The notes: generated from the sequence alone by a model not told the origin. Positions 38,720 to 48,670 are shown, counted from the first letter of the stretch. The stretch is 64,000 nt of DNA from an uncultured Marinobacter sp. (GCF_946886895.1 NZ_CAMPJO010000008.1:138383-202382), one strand, 5' to 3'. Program-made: numbers and translations.

Positions 38720-39508
38720 TCAGAAATTATCAAGCATCAGATCTTCGCTGTCGCCGCTCGCAAAGGGATCACGCATCACCTTGCCGTCATTAATCAAGAA
38801 TTCCCGACGCTGGAGAAAGGCATTGCGAACGAAGATATAGGTATCACCGGAAATAAACCCTTCCGCCGGAATCAGGTCCGCCCGTTTATCAACGACCTGA
38901 ACAACCCGGGCATAGTAAACCTCCGGGCTTTCCACCGTATCCCAGAGTGACGGTAGCACAAAGCCATCCGTTGCGACGCCGGTCAGGTGCCTCGGCGTGG
39001 ATGGGCCCAGCAGTGGCAGCATCAGGTAAGGCCCGGAACCGGAGCCCCAGTAACCCAGGGTCTGGCCAAAGTCCTCGGGGCGTTCGGGCAAATCGAACAT
39101 GGTGGCCACATCAATCAGCCCGCCAAGCCCGAAGACCGTGTTATAGGTGAAGCGGCCAGCGGCCACCACTGCGGATTCACCCTTCAGCTGAAACAGACTG
39201 TTGGCGAAGTTACGGATTTCCTGCAGGTTGTTGAAAAAGTTGGTGATGGCCCGGTCGGCCAGGTTCGGGACCACGGCGCGATAGGTCTGGGCGACGGGCT
39301 TCAGAAACCAGCGATCCACGGTCTCGTTAAACCGGAATACCTTTCGGTTCCAGTGTTCGTAGGGGTCCTTCGGGTCAACGGTAGCGGAGCCCGGCGGCGG
39401 TGGCTCCTGCACTGTCTGGGCCAGGACGGATTCGGCGGGAATCAGCAGGGCCAGACCGGCCATCAGCACAAGGGCATGCGGGAAACGCCGGAAAAAAGTC
39501 AGTGTCAT
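38720..39508 (-). CDS. mlaA: MlaA/VacJ family protein without a lipobox
   Basis: MlaA is the outer-membrane part of the Mla pathway, which removes misplaced phospholipids from the outer leaflet. The 262-residue product has the whole domain: DPYEHWNRKVFRFNETVDRW, NFFNNLQEIRNFANSLFQLK, FTYNTVFGLGGLIDVATMF, and LGYWGSGSGPYLMLPLLGPS (each quoted to 20 residues or fewer). The signal peptide (MTLTFFRRFPHALVLMAGLA...) ends in SVLAQTV, a signal peptidase I site; there is no cysteine, so it is not predicted to be lipidated as MlaA normally is. ATG at 39508 starts the signal peptide. Confidence 0.88.
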   Translation of the reverse strand: MTLTFFRRFPHALVLMAGLALLIPAESVLAQTVQEPPPPGSATVDPKDPYEHWNRKVFRFNETVDRWFLKPVAQTYRAVVPNLADRAITNFFNNLQEIRNFANSLFQLKGESAVVAAGRFTYNTVFGLGGLIDVATMFDLPERPEDFGQTLGYWGSGSGPYLMLPLLGPSTPRHLTGVATDGFVLPSLWDTVESPEVYYARVVQVVDKRADLIPAEGFISGDTYIFVRNAFLQRREFLINDGKVMRDPFASGDSEDLMLDNF

Positions 39509-39650
39509 TGTCAGCTCTTGGGTTGCAACTCGTCCGTGTGAAATCAAGCGGCCAGGCCGTGCTTGATGATTCATTCGTAATTCTGTTCCTGTTCGTCGAA
39601 AATACCGGCCTGTTATTATCGTTATTCACACACGGTTCCGGAGAAAGCCA

Positions 39651-40058
39651 ATGTCAGTACCGGGAAATCTTGTCAGCACCCTGGACGCACCCCTACGCTG
39701 GGGCGATATGGATGCGTATGGCCATGCCAACAATACGGTCTATTTCCGCTTTTTCGAGGAAGCTCGTATTGTGTGGCTTTCATCGCTCGGATTGGGCGGC
39801 CCGGAAGAACCTACCGGGCCCATCATTATAAAGACCAGCGCCACCTTTCTGAAAGAGCTCAGCCACCCGGCGACCGTGGTGGTGAAAACATACGCTGACA
39901 AGGCCGGGAATACCAGCCTGGATACCTACCATACGCTGACAGACGCCGAGACCGGCGTGGTGTATGCGGAGGGGTATGCAAAAATCGTCTGGTTCGACCG
40001 CACCCGCCGCAGCTCCACCCGATTGCCGGAATCACTCCGGGCTCTGGCAACCGGGTAG
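39651..40058 (+). CDS. Acyl-CoA thioesterase (4HBT hot-dog fold)
   Basis: A 135-residue hot-dog fold thioesterase of the YbgC/4HBT type. The active-site region WGDMDAYGHANNTVYFRFFE (18-37) has the catalytic aspartate and the HANN motif. The rest is the usual short domain. The substrate is probably an acyl-CoA. It converges with the KAS III-like gene, which starts the other way 1.1 kb on; only 8 bases separate the stops. Confidence 0.88.
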   Translation: MSVPGNLVSTLDAPLRWGDMDAYGHANNTVYFRFFEEARIVWLSSLGLGGPEEPTGPIIIKTSATFLKELSHPATVVVKTYADKAGNTSLDTYHTLTDAETGVVYAEGYAKIVWFDRTRRSSTRLPESLRALATG

Positions 40059-40066
40059 CAGCGCGA

Positions 40067-41188
40067 TCAGCGGCGGCGCACAACCACACTGCCGATGGAG
40101 TAGCCGGCACCGAATGAGCAGATGACACCGAGGTCGCCGGCTTTCAAGTCATCCTGGTGCTTGTGAAAGGCAATAATGGAGCCGGCTGAGCTGGTGTTGG
40201 CGTATTCGTCCAGAATAACCGGCGCCTCGTCTTCACTGGCGTCCCGGCCCAACACTTTCCGGGAAATCAACTGGTTCATGTTGAGATTCGCCTGGTGCAG
40301 CCACATTCTGCGCAGATCATCAGGAGCCAGTGACAGCCCTGAAAGTTGCTGAAGAATGGTCTCGGCCACCAGCGGCGACACTTCCTTGAACACCTTCCGG
40401 CCCTGCTGGATGAAGAGTTTGTCCGGCTTGCCAATACCAGACTCATCTCCCCGGTTCAGAAAACCGAAATTGTTGCGAATATTGTTGGAAAATTTCGTCA
40501 CCAGGCGGGTGCCCAGAATCTCGAACCCCTGCCCCGGGCGGGTGTCTTCCTCCCGCTCCACGAGGATGGCCGTACAGGCATCACCAAAAATGAAATGGCT
40601 GTCGCGGTCGCGAAAATTCAGGTGACCGGAACAGATCTCCGGGCTGACCACCAGCACGGATCGGGCCGCGCCGTTTTCCACGGAGTTGACGGCTGCCTGC
40701 ACGCCGAACGTGGCCGAACTGCAGGCCACGTTCATGTCGTAGGCGAATCCCTCTATGGCGAGCGCCTGCTGCACCTCGATGGAAATGGCCGGATACGGGC
40801 GCTGCATATTGGAGCAGGCAACAATCACGGCATCGACATCCACGGTGCTCTTCCCCGCCCGTTCCAGCGCCTGCCGACAGGCCGCAACGGCCATATCACA
40901 TTGCACCGAGGGTTCGTCATTGCCCCGCTCGGGTAGGTGCGGTGCCATACGTTCAGGATCAAGAATGCCGATCTTGTCAACGACATGGCGGCGCTTTATG
41001 CCAGACGCCTTTTCAATGAAGGCCGAGGACGAGGGCTGCAAAGCCTCCCGCTCGCCCCGTTCTATGGCCCCGGCATGCTCGGCGTTGTACAACTCGACAA
41101 ACCGGTTGAAGGCTTCCACCAGTTCGTCGTTATCGATGGTTGCCGGCGGTGTGTAGAGACCGGTTCCGCTGATGACGGCTTTAATCAC
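40067..41188 (-). CDS. Beta-ketoacyl-ACP synthase III-like enzyme
   Basis: A 373-residue thiolase-fold condensing enzyme of the FabH superfamily. The Cys-His-Asn triad is intact: C156 (NVACSSATFG), H298 (WLHQANLNMN) and N331 (YANTSSAGSI). It is longer than housekeeping FabH (about 320) and has an extra N-terminal loop (FNRFVELYNAEH), like the Pseudomonas enzyme PA3286, which diverts octanoyl-CoA from beta-oxidation into fatty acid synthesis. That role is an inference from length and style. Confidence 0.85.
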   Translation of the reverse strand: MIKAVISGTGLYTPPATIDNDELVEAFNRFVELYNAEHAGAIERGEREALQPSSSAFIEKASGIKRRHVVDKIGILDPERMAPHLPERGNDEPSVQCDMAVAACRQALERAGKSTVDVDAVIVACSNMQRPYPAISIEVQQALAIEGFAYDMNVACSSATFGVQAAVNSVENGAARSVLVVSPEICSGHLNFRDRDSHFIFGDACTAILVEREEDTRPGQGFEILGTRLVTKFSNNIRNNFGFLNRGDESGIGKPDKLFIQQGRKVFKEVSPLVAETILQQLSGLSLAPDDLRRMWLHQANLNMNQLISRKVLGRDASEDEAPVILDEYANTSSAGSIIAFHKHQDDLKAGDLGVICSFGAGYSIGSVVVRRR

Positions 41189-41302
41189 GCTAACCCCACG
41201 TCATAAATGAAATAACAGAAAGACTGAAACGTCACACTGTCGGAAATATTAACACAGTCTTGTTGATTTGCCTGTGGCCCGGATGCACTCTCACAACCGG
41301 CA

Positions 41303-44300
41303 TCACACCCGGATCTGTTCCCACTGCTTGTCCAGCCGTTTAACCGACACCGTCATCGCCGTGCCCAGTTGTTGGGCGAAGAACGATACCCGGAACTCTT
41401 CCAGCATCCAGCGGTACCGGATCAGCTCCGGGTCCCGAACGCCCTGACGCTGCAGTTCATCGTGTTTCTTCGCATAGCGGGCCCACAGGGGCTCAATGGT
41501 GTGCAGAAACTCCCGCTCCCGGCCCGGTTCCCGTGGCATTTTTTCCAGCCGGATCAGGGCCGCTTCAAAATAGCGCCGGAATTCGGCGAGCCACTCCGAC
41601 GGCGTCGCCACCAGGAACCCGGGGTAGACCAGGTGCTGAAGCTGGAACTTCAGATCCGCCATGCTGTTTGCCAACGCCAGGCTGATTTTTCCTTTCAACT
41701 GTCGGGCCACCTGCTGATAACCGGTCATGGCTTCGTACAGTCGCTCATCGGCCTGCTCCAGGGCGGGAATGAAGTCGCCCCGGTGGCGATCAAACAATCG
41801 CTCGAAATCCTCCGGATTCCGGGGTAATCCGTCCGCCAGGAAGTGCTGAATGGCCGTGGCCACCAGCAGGTCATCCAGCAATGCCCGGGCCTGACCCACC
41901 GGCGCAAACATCAGCGCCGACTGCCGGAATTTCGGTAACTTGCGTTCGAGATCGTCCAGGGTACTGCCAAACCGGTTCAACAGCAGGCGGGCAATGCCCC
42001 GGCCACTGGTATCGTCCGCTGTCAGCCGATCCAGGCACCGTATCTGCCTTACCCGCCTGCCCAGATCCTCCAGCGCCGGATACACCGTCACCTGCATACC
42101 GCCCTTCTCGGTCCGGACCTGCTCCGGCAAGGCGCCGAACTGCCAGTCCTCGTGCTCACCAGACGGCTCATCCACTGGCGTGTCGTCCGTCACCGACGCC
42201 AGCGCCTGCTCCGCCTGCCCCTCCAGCCGGGCCATCAGCTCGCTGGTATCACGGCTTTCCGCCACGACCTTGCCGCCATCACCGATCACCCGAAGGTTCA
42301 TCCGCAGGTGACGGGGCAACGCCTCCTGTGGCCAGGCGTCTGGATCAATCCGCACCCCGGTCATCCGTCGCAACTGCTCCCCCAGTTGCATCGCCAGGGG
42401 CTCATTCGAGGGCTGCATATTGCCCAGTGCCGCTTCCACAAAATCCGGTACCGGCACGAAGTTACGCCGCAGGGCCTTCGGCAGGCCCTTTACCAGCGCG
42501 ATACACTTCTCCCGGAGCAGACCCGGCACCAGCCACTCGAGGCGCCTGGAGGGAATCTGCTTGAGCGCCATCAACGGCACCTGCAGGGTGACGCCATCCC
42601 GCTCACTGGTGGGTTCGAATTCATAGCTCAGGGGATAACGCACACCCTCCCAGGCCAGGTAGTCCGGGTAGAGGTTACCGGCATCGGCATCCACCGGGCG
42701 CTGCAAGATGTCTTCTTCGGTCAACTCGAGATGGCGGAGCTCTTCGGCGGACAGCCCTTTCCACCAGGTCTCGAAATGCCGCCCACTGACGATGGTCGAC
42801 GGCAGACGCTCGTTGTAAAAGGCCACGAGCGCATCGTCATCGACCAGCAAATCCCGGCGCCGGGTCTTGTTCTCCAGGTTTTCGACCGACGCCAGCATGG
42901 CGCGGTTGCGGGCGATAAACGGCGCCCCGGAACGGAAATCGCCTTCCACCAGGGCCCGGAGGATAAACAGGCTCCGGCACTCCGCCGGATCCACCTTGCT
43001 ATAGGCAATTCGCCGTTTTGGCACCACATCCAGGCCATACAGGGTCACTTTTTCGTAGCCCATCACCTGCGCCCGCTTCTGCTCCCAGTGCGGCTCGAAG
43101 AAATGATGTTTGACGACATGCCCGGCCAGAGGCTCTATCCATTCCGGCTGAATGGCGGCGACGACCCTGGCAAAGACCCGGCTGGTTTCCACGATTTCCG
43201 CCGCCACGATCCATTTGGGGCCGGTTTTCGCCACCTTCGATCCGGGGAAAATCATCACCTTGCGATTCCTGGTCGCCAGGTACTCGCGCTTCTCCACCTT
43301 GACCGCCACCTGCCCGAGCAGACCGGCCAGTATGGCCTTATGCAGGGCTTCGTAGCTGGCGCTGTCGCGATTAAAAGCCAACTTCTGTTCCCGGCAGATC
43401 AGGGTGAGCTGGCGGTGAATATCCCGCCACTCCCGCATTCTCATCCAACTCAGGAAGGTTTTCTGGCAGACTTTTTTGAGCTGGTTCTGGGACAGGTCCT
43501 GACGCTGTTCCTCATAGAAATTCCAGAGATTGAGCAGGGTCAGGAAGTCCGACTCCTTGTCGGTAAACGGCGTGTGGGCCTGGTCGGCGGCCTGCTGCTT
43601 GTCCTGGGGGCGATCCCTGGGGTCCTGAATACTCAGGCCGGCGATGATTACCAGGGTTTCGGACAGGCTGCCCAGGTCCGCCGAGGTCACCAGCATCCTC
43701 GCCAATCGCGGGTCGAGCGGCAATCTGGCCATGGTGCGACCAAGCCGGGTTACCCGGCGTTGGTCGTCGACGGCCCCCAGCTCTTCCAGCAACTTATAGC
43801 CATCATTGACCTGGCGCCGGTCAGGGGCCTCAAGAAACGGAAAATGGCGGATTTCGCCCAGCCCGGAGGTGGCCATTTGCAGGATCACCGAGGCCAGATT
43901 GGTTCGCAGGATCTCCGGATCGGTGTATTCCGGCCGATTGATAAAGTCGGTTTCGTCATACAGCCGGAAACAGATACCCGGCGCCACCCTGCCACAACGC
44001 CCCGCCCGTTGATTGGCACTGGCCTGGGAAACCGGCTCGACAGGCAACCGCTGGATTTTGGAGCGGACACTGTAACGGCTGATGCGGGCAACCCCGGTAT
44101 CGATCACGTACCGGATACCGGGTACCGTCAACGAGGTTTCCGCCACGTTGGTCGACAGTACAAGCCGGCGGCCACGGTGCGCCTGGAATACCCGGTTCTG
44201 CTCCTGGTTGCTCAGCCGGGAATACAGTGGCAGCACCTCGGTGTGCCGAAGATCCACATGCCGTAACACCTTGCTGAGATTCCGGATTTCACGCTCACCA

Positions 44301-45232
44301 GGCAAAAACACCAGCACATCCCCAGGTGGCTGTTTTTCTGCCCGCTCGTGCTGTTCAATCTCGTCCAGGGCGGCGAGCACGCCGTCGGTCCAGCCCTGAT
44401 CCCGGTCGTCCTCATCCCCGGCCAGAGGACGATAGCGAACATCCACGGGATAGGTGCGGCCACTGACTTCGATAACCGGGGCCTGGCCAAAGAACTCGCT
44501 GAACCGGTCCACCTCGATGGTGGCTGAGGTAATAATCACCTTCAGGTCCGGCCGTTTTGGCAACAGCTGCTTCAGGTAGCCCAGCAGAAAATCGATGTTC
44601 AGGCTGCGTTCATGGGCTTCGTCGATGATCAGGGTGTCGTAACGGTCGAGGAACCGGTCGTGCTGAACCTCCGCCAGCAGGATGCCGTCGGTCATGACCT
44701 TGACCCGGGATTGCTCGGAGGTGTTGTCGGTAAACCGCACCTGATAGCCGATCCGCTGCCCGGTCTGTTCGCCGAGCTCCTCGGCAATGCGCGCCGCCAC
44801 ACTCCGGGCGGCAATCCGCCTGGGCTGAGTGTGGCCAATCAGGCCCCGGATGCCTCGGCCGATGTTCATGCAGATTTTGGGAATCTGGGTGGTTTTGCCC
44901 GAGCCGGTTTCGCCGGCAATGATCACCACCTGATGCTGCTCAATCGCCGCGCGGATATCCTCGACACGATCCGATACTGGCAAACCTTCCGGAAACGTCG
45001 CCGGTCTGTGCAAGGCCTGCCGCTGTCGAACCTTGTCGAGGCCCCGGTCGAGCCAGCCCGCCATTTTTTCCAGATCCTGCTGCGACGGCGTTCCGCGTGC
45101 GCGGGCAACCGCTTTCACGATTCGCGCTGCCTCCATCTGATTGCAGGCATCCAGCTGCTCCATCATGGCTTTCACCACGGCCTGGGCATCTGGTTTTAAC
45201 GTTGGCTGGGGTGTCTTGCTGGAGGTTGTCAT
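41303..45232 (-). CDS. hrpA: ATP-dependent RNA helicase HrpA
   Basis: HrpA is a large DEAH-box helicase that resolves stalled or collided ribosomes. The 1309-residue product has Walker A GETGSGKTT (107-115), the DEAH box (204-207), SATIEVDRFSEFF, the Q-x-x-GRAGR motif as QRAGRCGR, the HA2 and OB-fold regions, and the long C-terminal DUF3418 domain (about 720-1300) that is typical of HrpA rather than HrpB. It stands alone. Confidence 0.95.
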   Translation of the reverse strand: MTTSSKTPQPTLKPDAQAVVKAMMEQLDACNQMEAARIVKAVARARGTPSQQDLEKMAGWLDRGLDKVRQRQALHRPATFPEGLPVSDRVEDIRAAIEQHQVVIIAGETGSGKTTQIPKICMNIGRGIRGLIGHTQPRRIAARSVAARIAEELGEQTGQRIGYQVRFTDNTSEQSRVKVMTDGILLAEVQHDRFLDRYDTLIIDEAHERSLNIDFLLGYLKQLLPKRPDLKVIITSATIEVDRFSEFFGQAPVIEVSGRTYPVDVRYRPLAGDEDDRDQGWTDGVLAALDEIEQHERAEKQPPGDVLVFLPGEREIRNLSKVLRHVDLRHTEVLPLYSRLSNQEQNRVFQAHRGRRLVLSTNVAETSLTVPGIRYVIDTGVARISRYSVRSKIQRLPVEPVSQASANQRAGRCGRVAPGICFRLYDETDFINRPEYTDPEILRTNLASVILQMATSGLGEIRHFPFLEAPDRRQVNDGYKLLEELGAVDDQRRVTRLGRTMARLPLDPRLARMLVTSADLGSLSETLVIIAGLSIQDPRDRPQDKQQAADQAHTPFTDKESDFLTLLNLWNFYEEQRQDLSQNQLKKVCQKTFLSWMRMREWRDIHRQLTLICREQKLAFNRDSASYEALHKAILAGLLGQVAVKVEKREYLATRNRKVMIFPGSKVAKTGPKWIVAAEIVETSRVFARVVAAIQPEWIEPLAGHVVKHHFFEPHWEQKRAQVMGYEKVTLYGLDVVPKRRIAYSKVDPAECRSLFILRALVEGDFRSGAPFIARNRAMLASVENLENKTRRRDLLVDDDALVAFYNERLPSTIVSGRHFETWWKGLSAEELRHLELTEEDILQRPVDADAGNLYPDYLAWEGVRYPLSYEFEPTSERDGVTLQVPLMALKQIPSRRLEWLVPGLLREKCIALVKGLPKALRRNFVPVPDFVEAALGNMQPSNEPLAMQLGEQLRRMTGVRIDPDAWPQEALPRHLRMNLRVIGDGGKVVAESRDTSELMARLEGQAEQALASVTDDTPVDEPSGEHEDWQFGALPEQVRTEKGGMQVTVYPALEDLGRRVRQIRCLDRLTADDTSGRGIARLLLNRFGSTLDDLERKLPKFRQSALMFAPVGQARALLDDLLVATAIQHFLADGLPRNPEDFERLFDRHRGDFIPALEQADERLYEAMTGYQQVARQLKGKISLALANSMADLKFQLQHLVYPGFLVATPSEWLAEFRRYFEAALIRLEKMPREPGREREFLHTIEPLWARYAKKHDELQRQGVRDPELIRYRWMLEEFRVSFFAQQLGTAMTVSVKRLDKQWEQIRV

Positions 45233-45310
45233 TGCAATGGAGGAATACGCTCGTCCGGTCGAAGGTTCGGTGTCGCGACAGTCTATCGGGAAAGTCCGGT
45301 TCTTAAAAAC

Positions 45311-45338
45311 GATAAAACCCCGCCTGAGCGGGGTTATC
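45311..45338 (-). terminator. Rho-independent terminator after fadD
   Basis: Arms aaccccgc and gcggggtt with loop ctga, extended by flanking gata/tatc pairing, are followed on the minus strand by tttttaag. It lies 35 bases after the fadD stop. Confidence 0.85.
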
Positions 45339-45372
45339 GAGGCAACCAGAAGTTGCCTTATTGCTTATCGGA

Positions 45373-47046
45373 CTATTTATTGGCCTCGTCCCGGAGTTCC
45401 CGGCGCAGGATCTTGCCCACGTTGGTTTTCGGGAGCTCATCGCGGAACTCAAAATGCCTGGGCACTTTATACGCAGTAAGACGCTCGCGGCAGAACTCCT
45501 TGAGCTCATTCTCCGAAACACCTTCCGCCGTGGCCACCAGGTACACTTTGACGGCTTCCCCGCTCTTGGCATCGGGGATGCCGACAGCGGCGCACTCCAC
45601 CACTTTCGGGTGGCTGCTGACCACGTCTTCGATTTCGTTGGGGAACACGTTGAAGCCAGACACAATGATCATGTCTTTCTTGCGATCAACAATGCGAATG
45701 TAGCCGTCCTCCTGGATCAGGGCGATATCCCCGGTCTTCAGGTAACCGTCCCCGGTAAAGGATTTCTGGGTGTCTTCCGGGCGCTGCCAGTATCCCCGCA
45801 TTACCTGGGGCCCTTTCACACAGAGCTCACCGGGTTCGCCCAGCGGCGTTTCGTTACCGTCATCATCCACGGTTTTCACCAATGTCGAGGGAATCGGCAG
45901 GCCGATGGTGCCGAGCTGGATGGCGCTGTGAGGGTTGAAGGTGACGACCGGTGAGGTTTCGGTCATGCCATAGCCTTCGGAGATTTCACATCCAGTCACA
46001 CGCTGCCACAATTTGGCGGTATCGCTGGTCAGCGCCATACCTCCCGAAGAGGTCAGCTTCAGGTGACTGAAATCCAGCTGCTGGAAGTCCGCATTGTTGC
46101 ACAGCGCAACGAACAGGGTGTTCAGGCCCAGAAACGCGGTGAATTTGTGGTTCTTCAATTCCTTGACAAAGCCGGGGATATCCCGTGGATTCGGAATCAG
46201 CACATTGTGGGCACCCGCTTCCAGCATGATGCCGCAGTTCAGGGTGAACGAATAGATGTGGTACAGCGGCAGCGGCGCGACGACCACTTCCTGACCCTCA
46301 ACCACCATGTCCTCCATCATCGGGCGGGTCTGCAGCAGGTTGGCGACCAGGTTACCGTGGGTCAGCATGGCACCCTTGGCCACCCCGGTGGTGCCACCGG
46401 TGTATTGCAGCACCGCAATATCGTCCTGTTTGCACTCAACCGGAGAGAAGGTTTCGCGGGCACCGGCACTCAGGACCGCAGGCAGTTTATGGGCCTGGGG
46501 CAGACTGAACGGCGGCACCATCTTTTTGACGTGTTTGATCACCGCGTTCATCAGTGTACGCTTGATGGGCGAATGCATATCGGCAATTTCGGTCACAATC
46601 ACGTGCTCGATGCCAGTGTGCGGCAGCACTTTCTCGGCGTTTTCCGCCATATTCGCCAACACCACCAGCGCCTTGGCACCGGAATCGTTGAACTGGTGTT
46701 CCATTTCACGGGTGGTGTACAGCGGGTTGGTGTTCACGACGATCAGGCCCGCCCGCATGGCGCCGAACACCACCACCGGGTACTGGCTGACGTTGGGCAT
46801 CTGCACAGCGATCCGGTCGCCGGGCTTCAGGTCGGTTTTGTTTTGCAGCCAGGCCGCGAAATTGCGACTCTGGGTATCGAGATCACGGTAGGTCAGAGTA
46901 GCGCCAACAGCACTGAACGCGGGTCGATCCGCGTATTTTTTTACGGCCTGATCAAATACGTCCACCATGCTTTTGTATTTGCTCAGGTCTACCTCGCGGG
47001 GGACGCCGGCGGGGTACTTGTCCTGATAGAACTGCTCTAAATCCAT
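45373..47046 (-). CDS. fadD: Long-chain fatty acid-CoA ligase
   Basis: FadD activates fatty acids to acyl-CoA through an acyl-adenylate. The 557-residue product has the AMP-binding P-loop YTGGTTGVAKGAML, the GYGMTETSP motif, and the fatty acyl-CoA synthetase signature from DGYLKTGDIALI to DMIIVSGFNVFPNEIEDV. Three ATG codons stand in a row; the one at 47046 has a 6-base spacing from AGGAG, so it is chosen. A MaoC hydratase diverges from it, which suggests linked use in lipid metabolism. Confidence 0.94.
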   Translation of the reverse strand: MDLEQFYQDKYPAGVPREVDLSKYKSMVDVFDQAVKKYADRPAFSAVGATLTYRDLDTQSRNFAAWLQNKTDLKPGDRIAVQMPNVSQYPVVVFGAMRAGLIVVNTNPLYTTREMEHQFNDSGAKALVVLANMAENAEKVLPHTGIEHVIVTEIADMHSPIKRTLMNAVIKHVKKMVPPFSLPQAHKLPAVLSAGARETFSPVECKQDDIAVLQYTGGTTGVAKGAMLTHGNLVANLLQTRPMMEDMVVEGQEVVVAPLPLYHIYSFTLNCGIMLEAGAHNVLIPNPRDIPGFVKELKNHKFTAFLGLNTLFVALCNNADFQQLDFSHLKLTSSGGMALTSDTAKLWQRVTGCEISEGYGMTETSPVVTFNPHSAIQLGTIGLPIPSTLVKTVDDDGNETPLGEPGELCVKGPQVMRGYWQRPEDTQKSFTGDGYLKTGDIALIQEDGYIRIVDRKKDMIIVSGFNVFPNEIEDVVSSHPKVVECAAVGIPDAKSGEAVKVYLVATAEGVSENELKEFCRERLTAYKVPRHFEFRDELPKTNVGKILRRELRDEANK

Positions 47047-47193
47047 CATCATCTCCTGTGCGAAAAATCAACCCGACTAAAGTATCAGCCTCTAAAAAGT
47101 GGAGAGAGAATAGCAGTTTTGTAATCAATGAGGTAGTTTTCGGGACATACCCCGGAACACCGGTATACCAACCCAGCCTGTTCGGAGCCCGCC

Positions 47194-47685
47194 ATGAGTG
47201 ACCCCCTGGAAACCCTTGAAAACATCACCTATAACGAACTTGATGAGGGTGACAGCGCGACCTTTACCAGAACCCTGTCGGAAGACGAACTGGTGCTGTT
47301 CGCGGCGGTCTCCGGTGACGTGAATCCAGTGCACCTGGACTCCGCCTTCGCCGCCGAATCCATGTTCAAGGAACGGATTGCCCACGGCATGTGGAGTGGC
47401 TCGCTGATCTCGGCGGCGCTGGCCACCGTGATGCCCGGGCCCGGAACCATTTACCTGGAGCAGAGCCTGACGTTCAAACGCCCGGTCAGGCTGGATGACA
47501 CTCTGACCGTGAGCCTGACCGTGGTGCGTAAAGAGCCGAAGAACCGGGTGGTGCTTCAGTGCGATGTACGCAACCAGAACAACCAGGTGGTCGTGACTGG
47601 CGAAGCGAAAGTGATTGCCCCTACGGAGAAAGTGTCCCTGAAAAAACCACGGCTGCCGAAAATCACCATTGAAGACCAGTCCTGA
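47194..47685 (+). CDS. MaoC-like (R)-specific enoyl-CoA hydratase
   Basis: A 163-residue single hot-dog domain of the MaoC/PhaJ type. The hydratase-2 motif is present as GDVNPVHLD with D42 and H47 as the probable catalytic pair, followed by ERIAHGMWSGSLISA. PhaJ-type enzymes hydrate trans-2-enoyl-CoA to (R)-3-hydroxyacyl-CoA, linking beta-oxidation to polyhydroxyalkanoate or fatty acid synthesis. It diverges from fadD. Confidence 0.86.
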   Translation: MSDPLETLENITYNELDEGDSATFTRTLSEDELVLFAAVSGDVNPVHLDSAFAAESMFKERIAHGMWSGSLISAALATVMPGPGTIYLEQSLTFKRPVRLDDTLTVSLTVVRKEPKNRVVLQCDVRNQNNQVVVTGEAKVIAPTEKVSLKKPRLPKITIEDQS

Positions 47686-47689
47686 CCGG

Positions 47690-48670
47690 CTAGCCCGGCA
47701 GGAAGTCAATGGGGAAACGTACTTTGCGCGTCCCGACCTCATCGGCGCCGAAGTTGAACAGGCGTACCCTCATGGCAATGCGCTGCTCAAGCCCGGGGTT
47801 GTCCAACTCCGAACTGACGACATCGCAGGCAGACACCGAACCGTCGGGCTCAATGACCAGCTCCAGCAACACTTTCCCGGCCAGTGTGGGGTCCTGGCGC
47901 AGTTCGCGCCGGTACAGTGAATACAGCGCGGTTTTATGGGCCGCAAAGACTTTGCGGATATTGCTCATGGCACGCTCGCCGGACGGGGCGCCAGACGAGA
48001 CCTTCTCCGCTGCCCTGGGCGCCGGTTCAGGTGCCATCGCCACCTCCTTTACCTGATACGCCGCCACCTGTGTGGCGATGTCTGGCGCCGCCAGTTCATC
48101 AACGCCGCCGCTGCCCGCAAGCACCTGGTCAGCCCCGGCTGCCGGTGACGATGCCACGGGGGCTTCGCCGGTGTTTGCTTGAAACTGGCGCGGTTCAGCA
48201 GTCGGCGCCTGGCGTAACGAGGCCAGCCGATCCTTCATGGCCAGAAGCCCGGAACGGGACGCCGTTGCCCTCGCCTGCTCCACGGACTGGCTTGAAGGCT
48301 GAGGCGCTGGCATGACCGGTTCCGGCTCGGGCTGTGGCGCGGGTTTTGGCACGTCTGTAACGGTCGCTGTCTCCGGCGGCAGTGGCGCCTGAATATCCGG
48401 CTCGGGTTCCGGCTCCGGGACTACAGCCTCCGGCTCGGGTAGTTCGACCGGCGCGGGATGCTCTATCAGCCTGACAAGCCGGGGGGGGACCCGCTCCGCG
48501 GTTTCGCGGTCCGGCTCTGGCAGGTTCAGCCCCGGGATGAGCACGGCCGGCGCCAGGAACGCCAGGACGATAACCAGCAGGATGCCGCCAAAGCGTCGGT
48601 TCTCGCCCGCTTCCGCGTTCCACGGCAAGCCGAGGCCAGCTCCATTATCCATGACGATCCGCTCAGCCAT
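47690..48670 (-). CDS. TonB-like protein with AgmX/PglI C-terminal domain
   Basis: A 326-residue inner-membrane protein with one N-terminal helix (about 27-47, GILLVIVLAFLAPAVLI), a long Pro/Glu-rich periplasmic spacer (PEPEAVVPEPEPEP and similar), and a C-terminal domain (about 235-326, TALYSLYRRELRQDPTLAGK...VSACDVVSSELDNPGLEQRI) of the AgmX/PglI type, related to TonB. It should transmit energy from the ExbB-ExbD complex to a periplasmic or outer-membrane partner. It is the last gene of a nine-gene operon and overlaps the second exbD by 8 bases. Confidence 0.85.
   Translation of the reverse strand: MAERIVMDNGAGLGLPWNAEAGENRRFGGILLVIVLAFLAPAVLIPGLNLPEPDRETAERVPPRLVRLIEHPAPVELPEPEAVVPEPEPEPDIQAPLPPETATVTDVPKPAPQPEPEPVMPAPQPSSQSVEQARATASRSGLLAMKDRLASLRQAPTAEPRQFQANTGEAPVASSPAAGADQVLAGSGGVDELAAPDIATQVAAYQVKEVAMAPEPAPRAAEKVSSGAPSGERAMSNIRKVFAAHKTALYSLYRRELRQDPTLAGKVLLELVIEPDGSVSACDVVSSELDNPGLEQRIAMRVRLFNFGADEVGTRKVRFPIDFLPG

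Noticed and set aside
42152..44266. 704-codon plus-strand open frame opposite hrpA
   Set aside because: It is fully antisense to a clear helicase gene and its product shows no domain; long antisense frames are common in high-G+C DNA.
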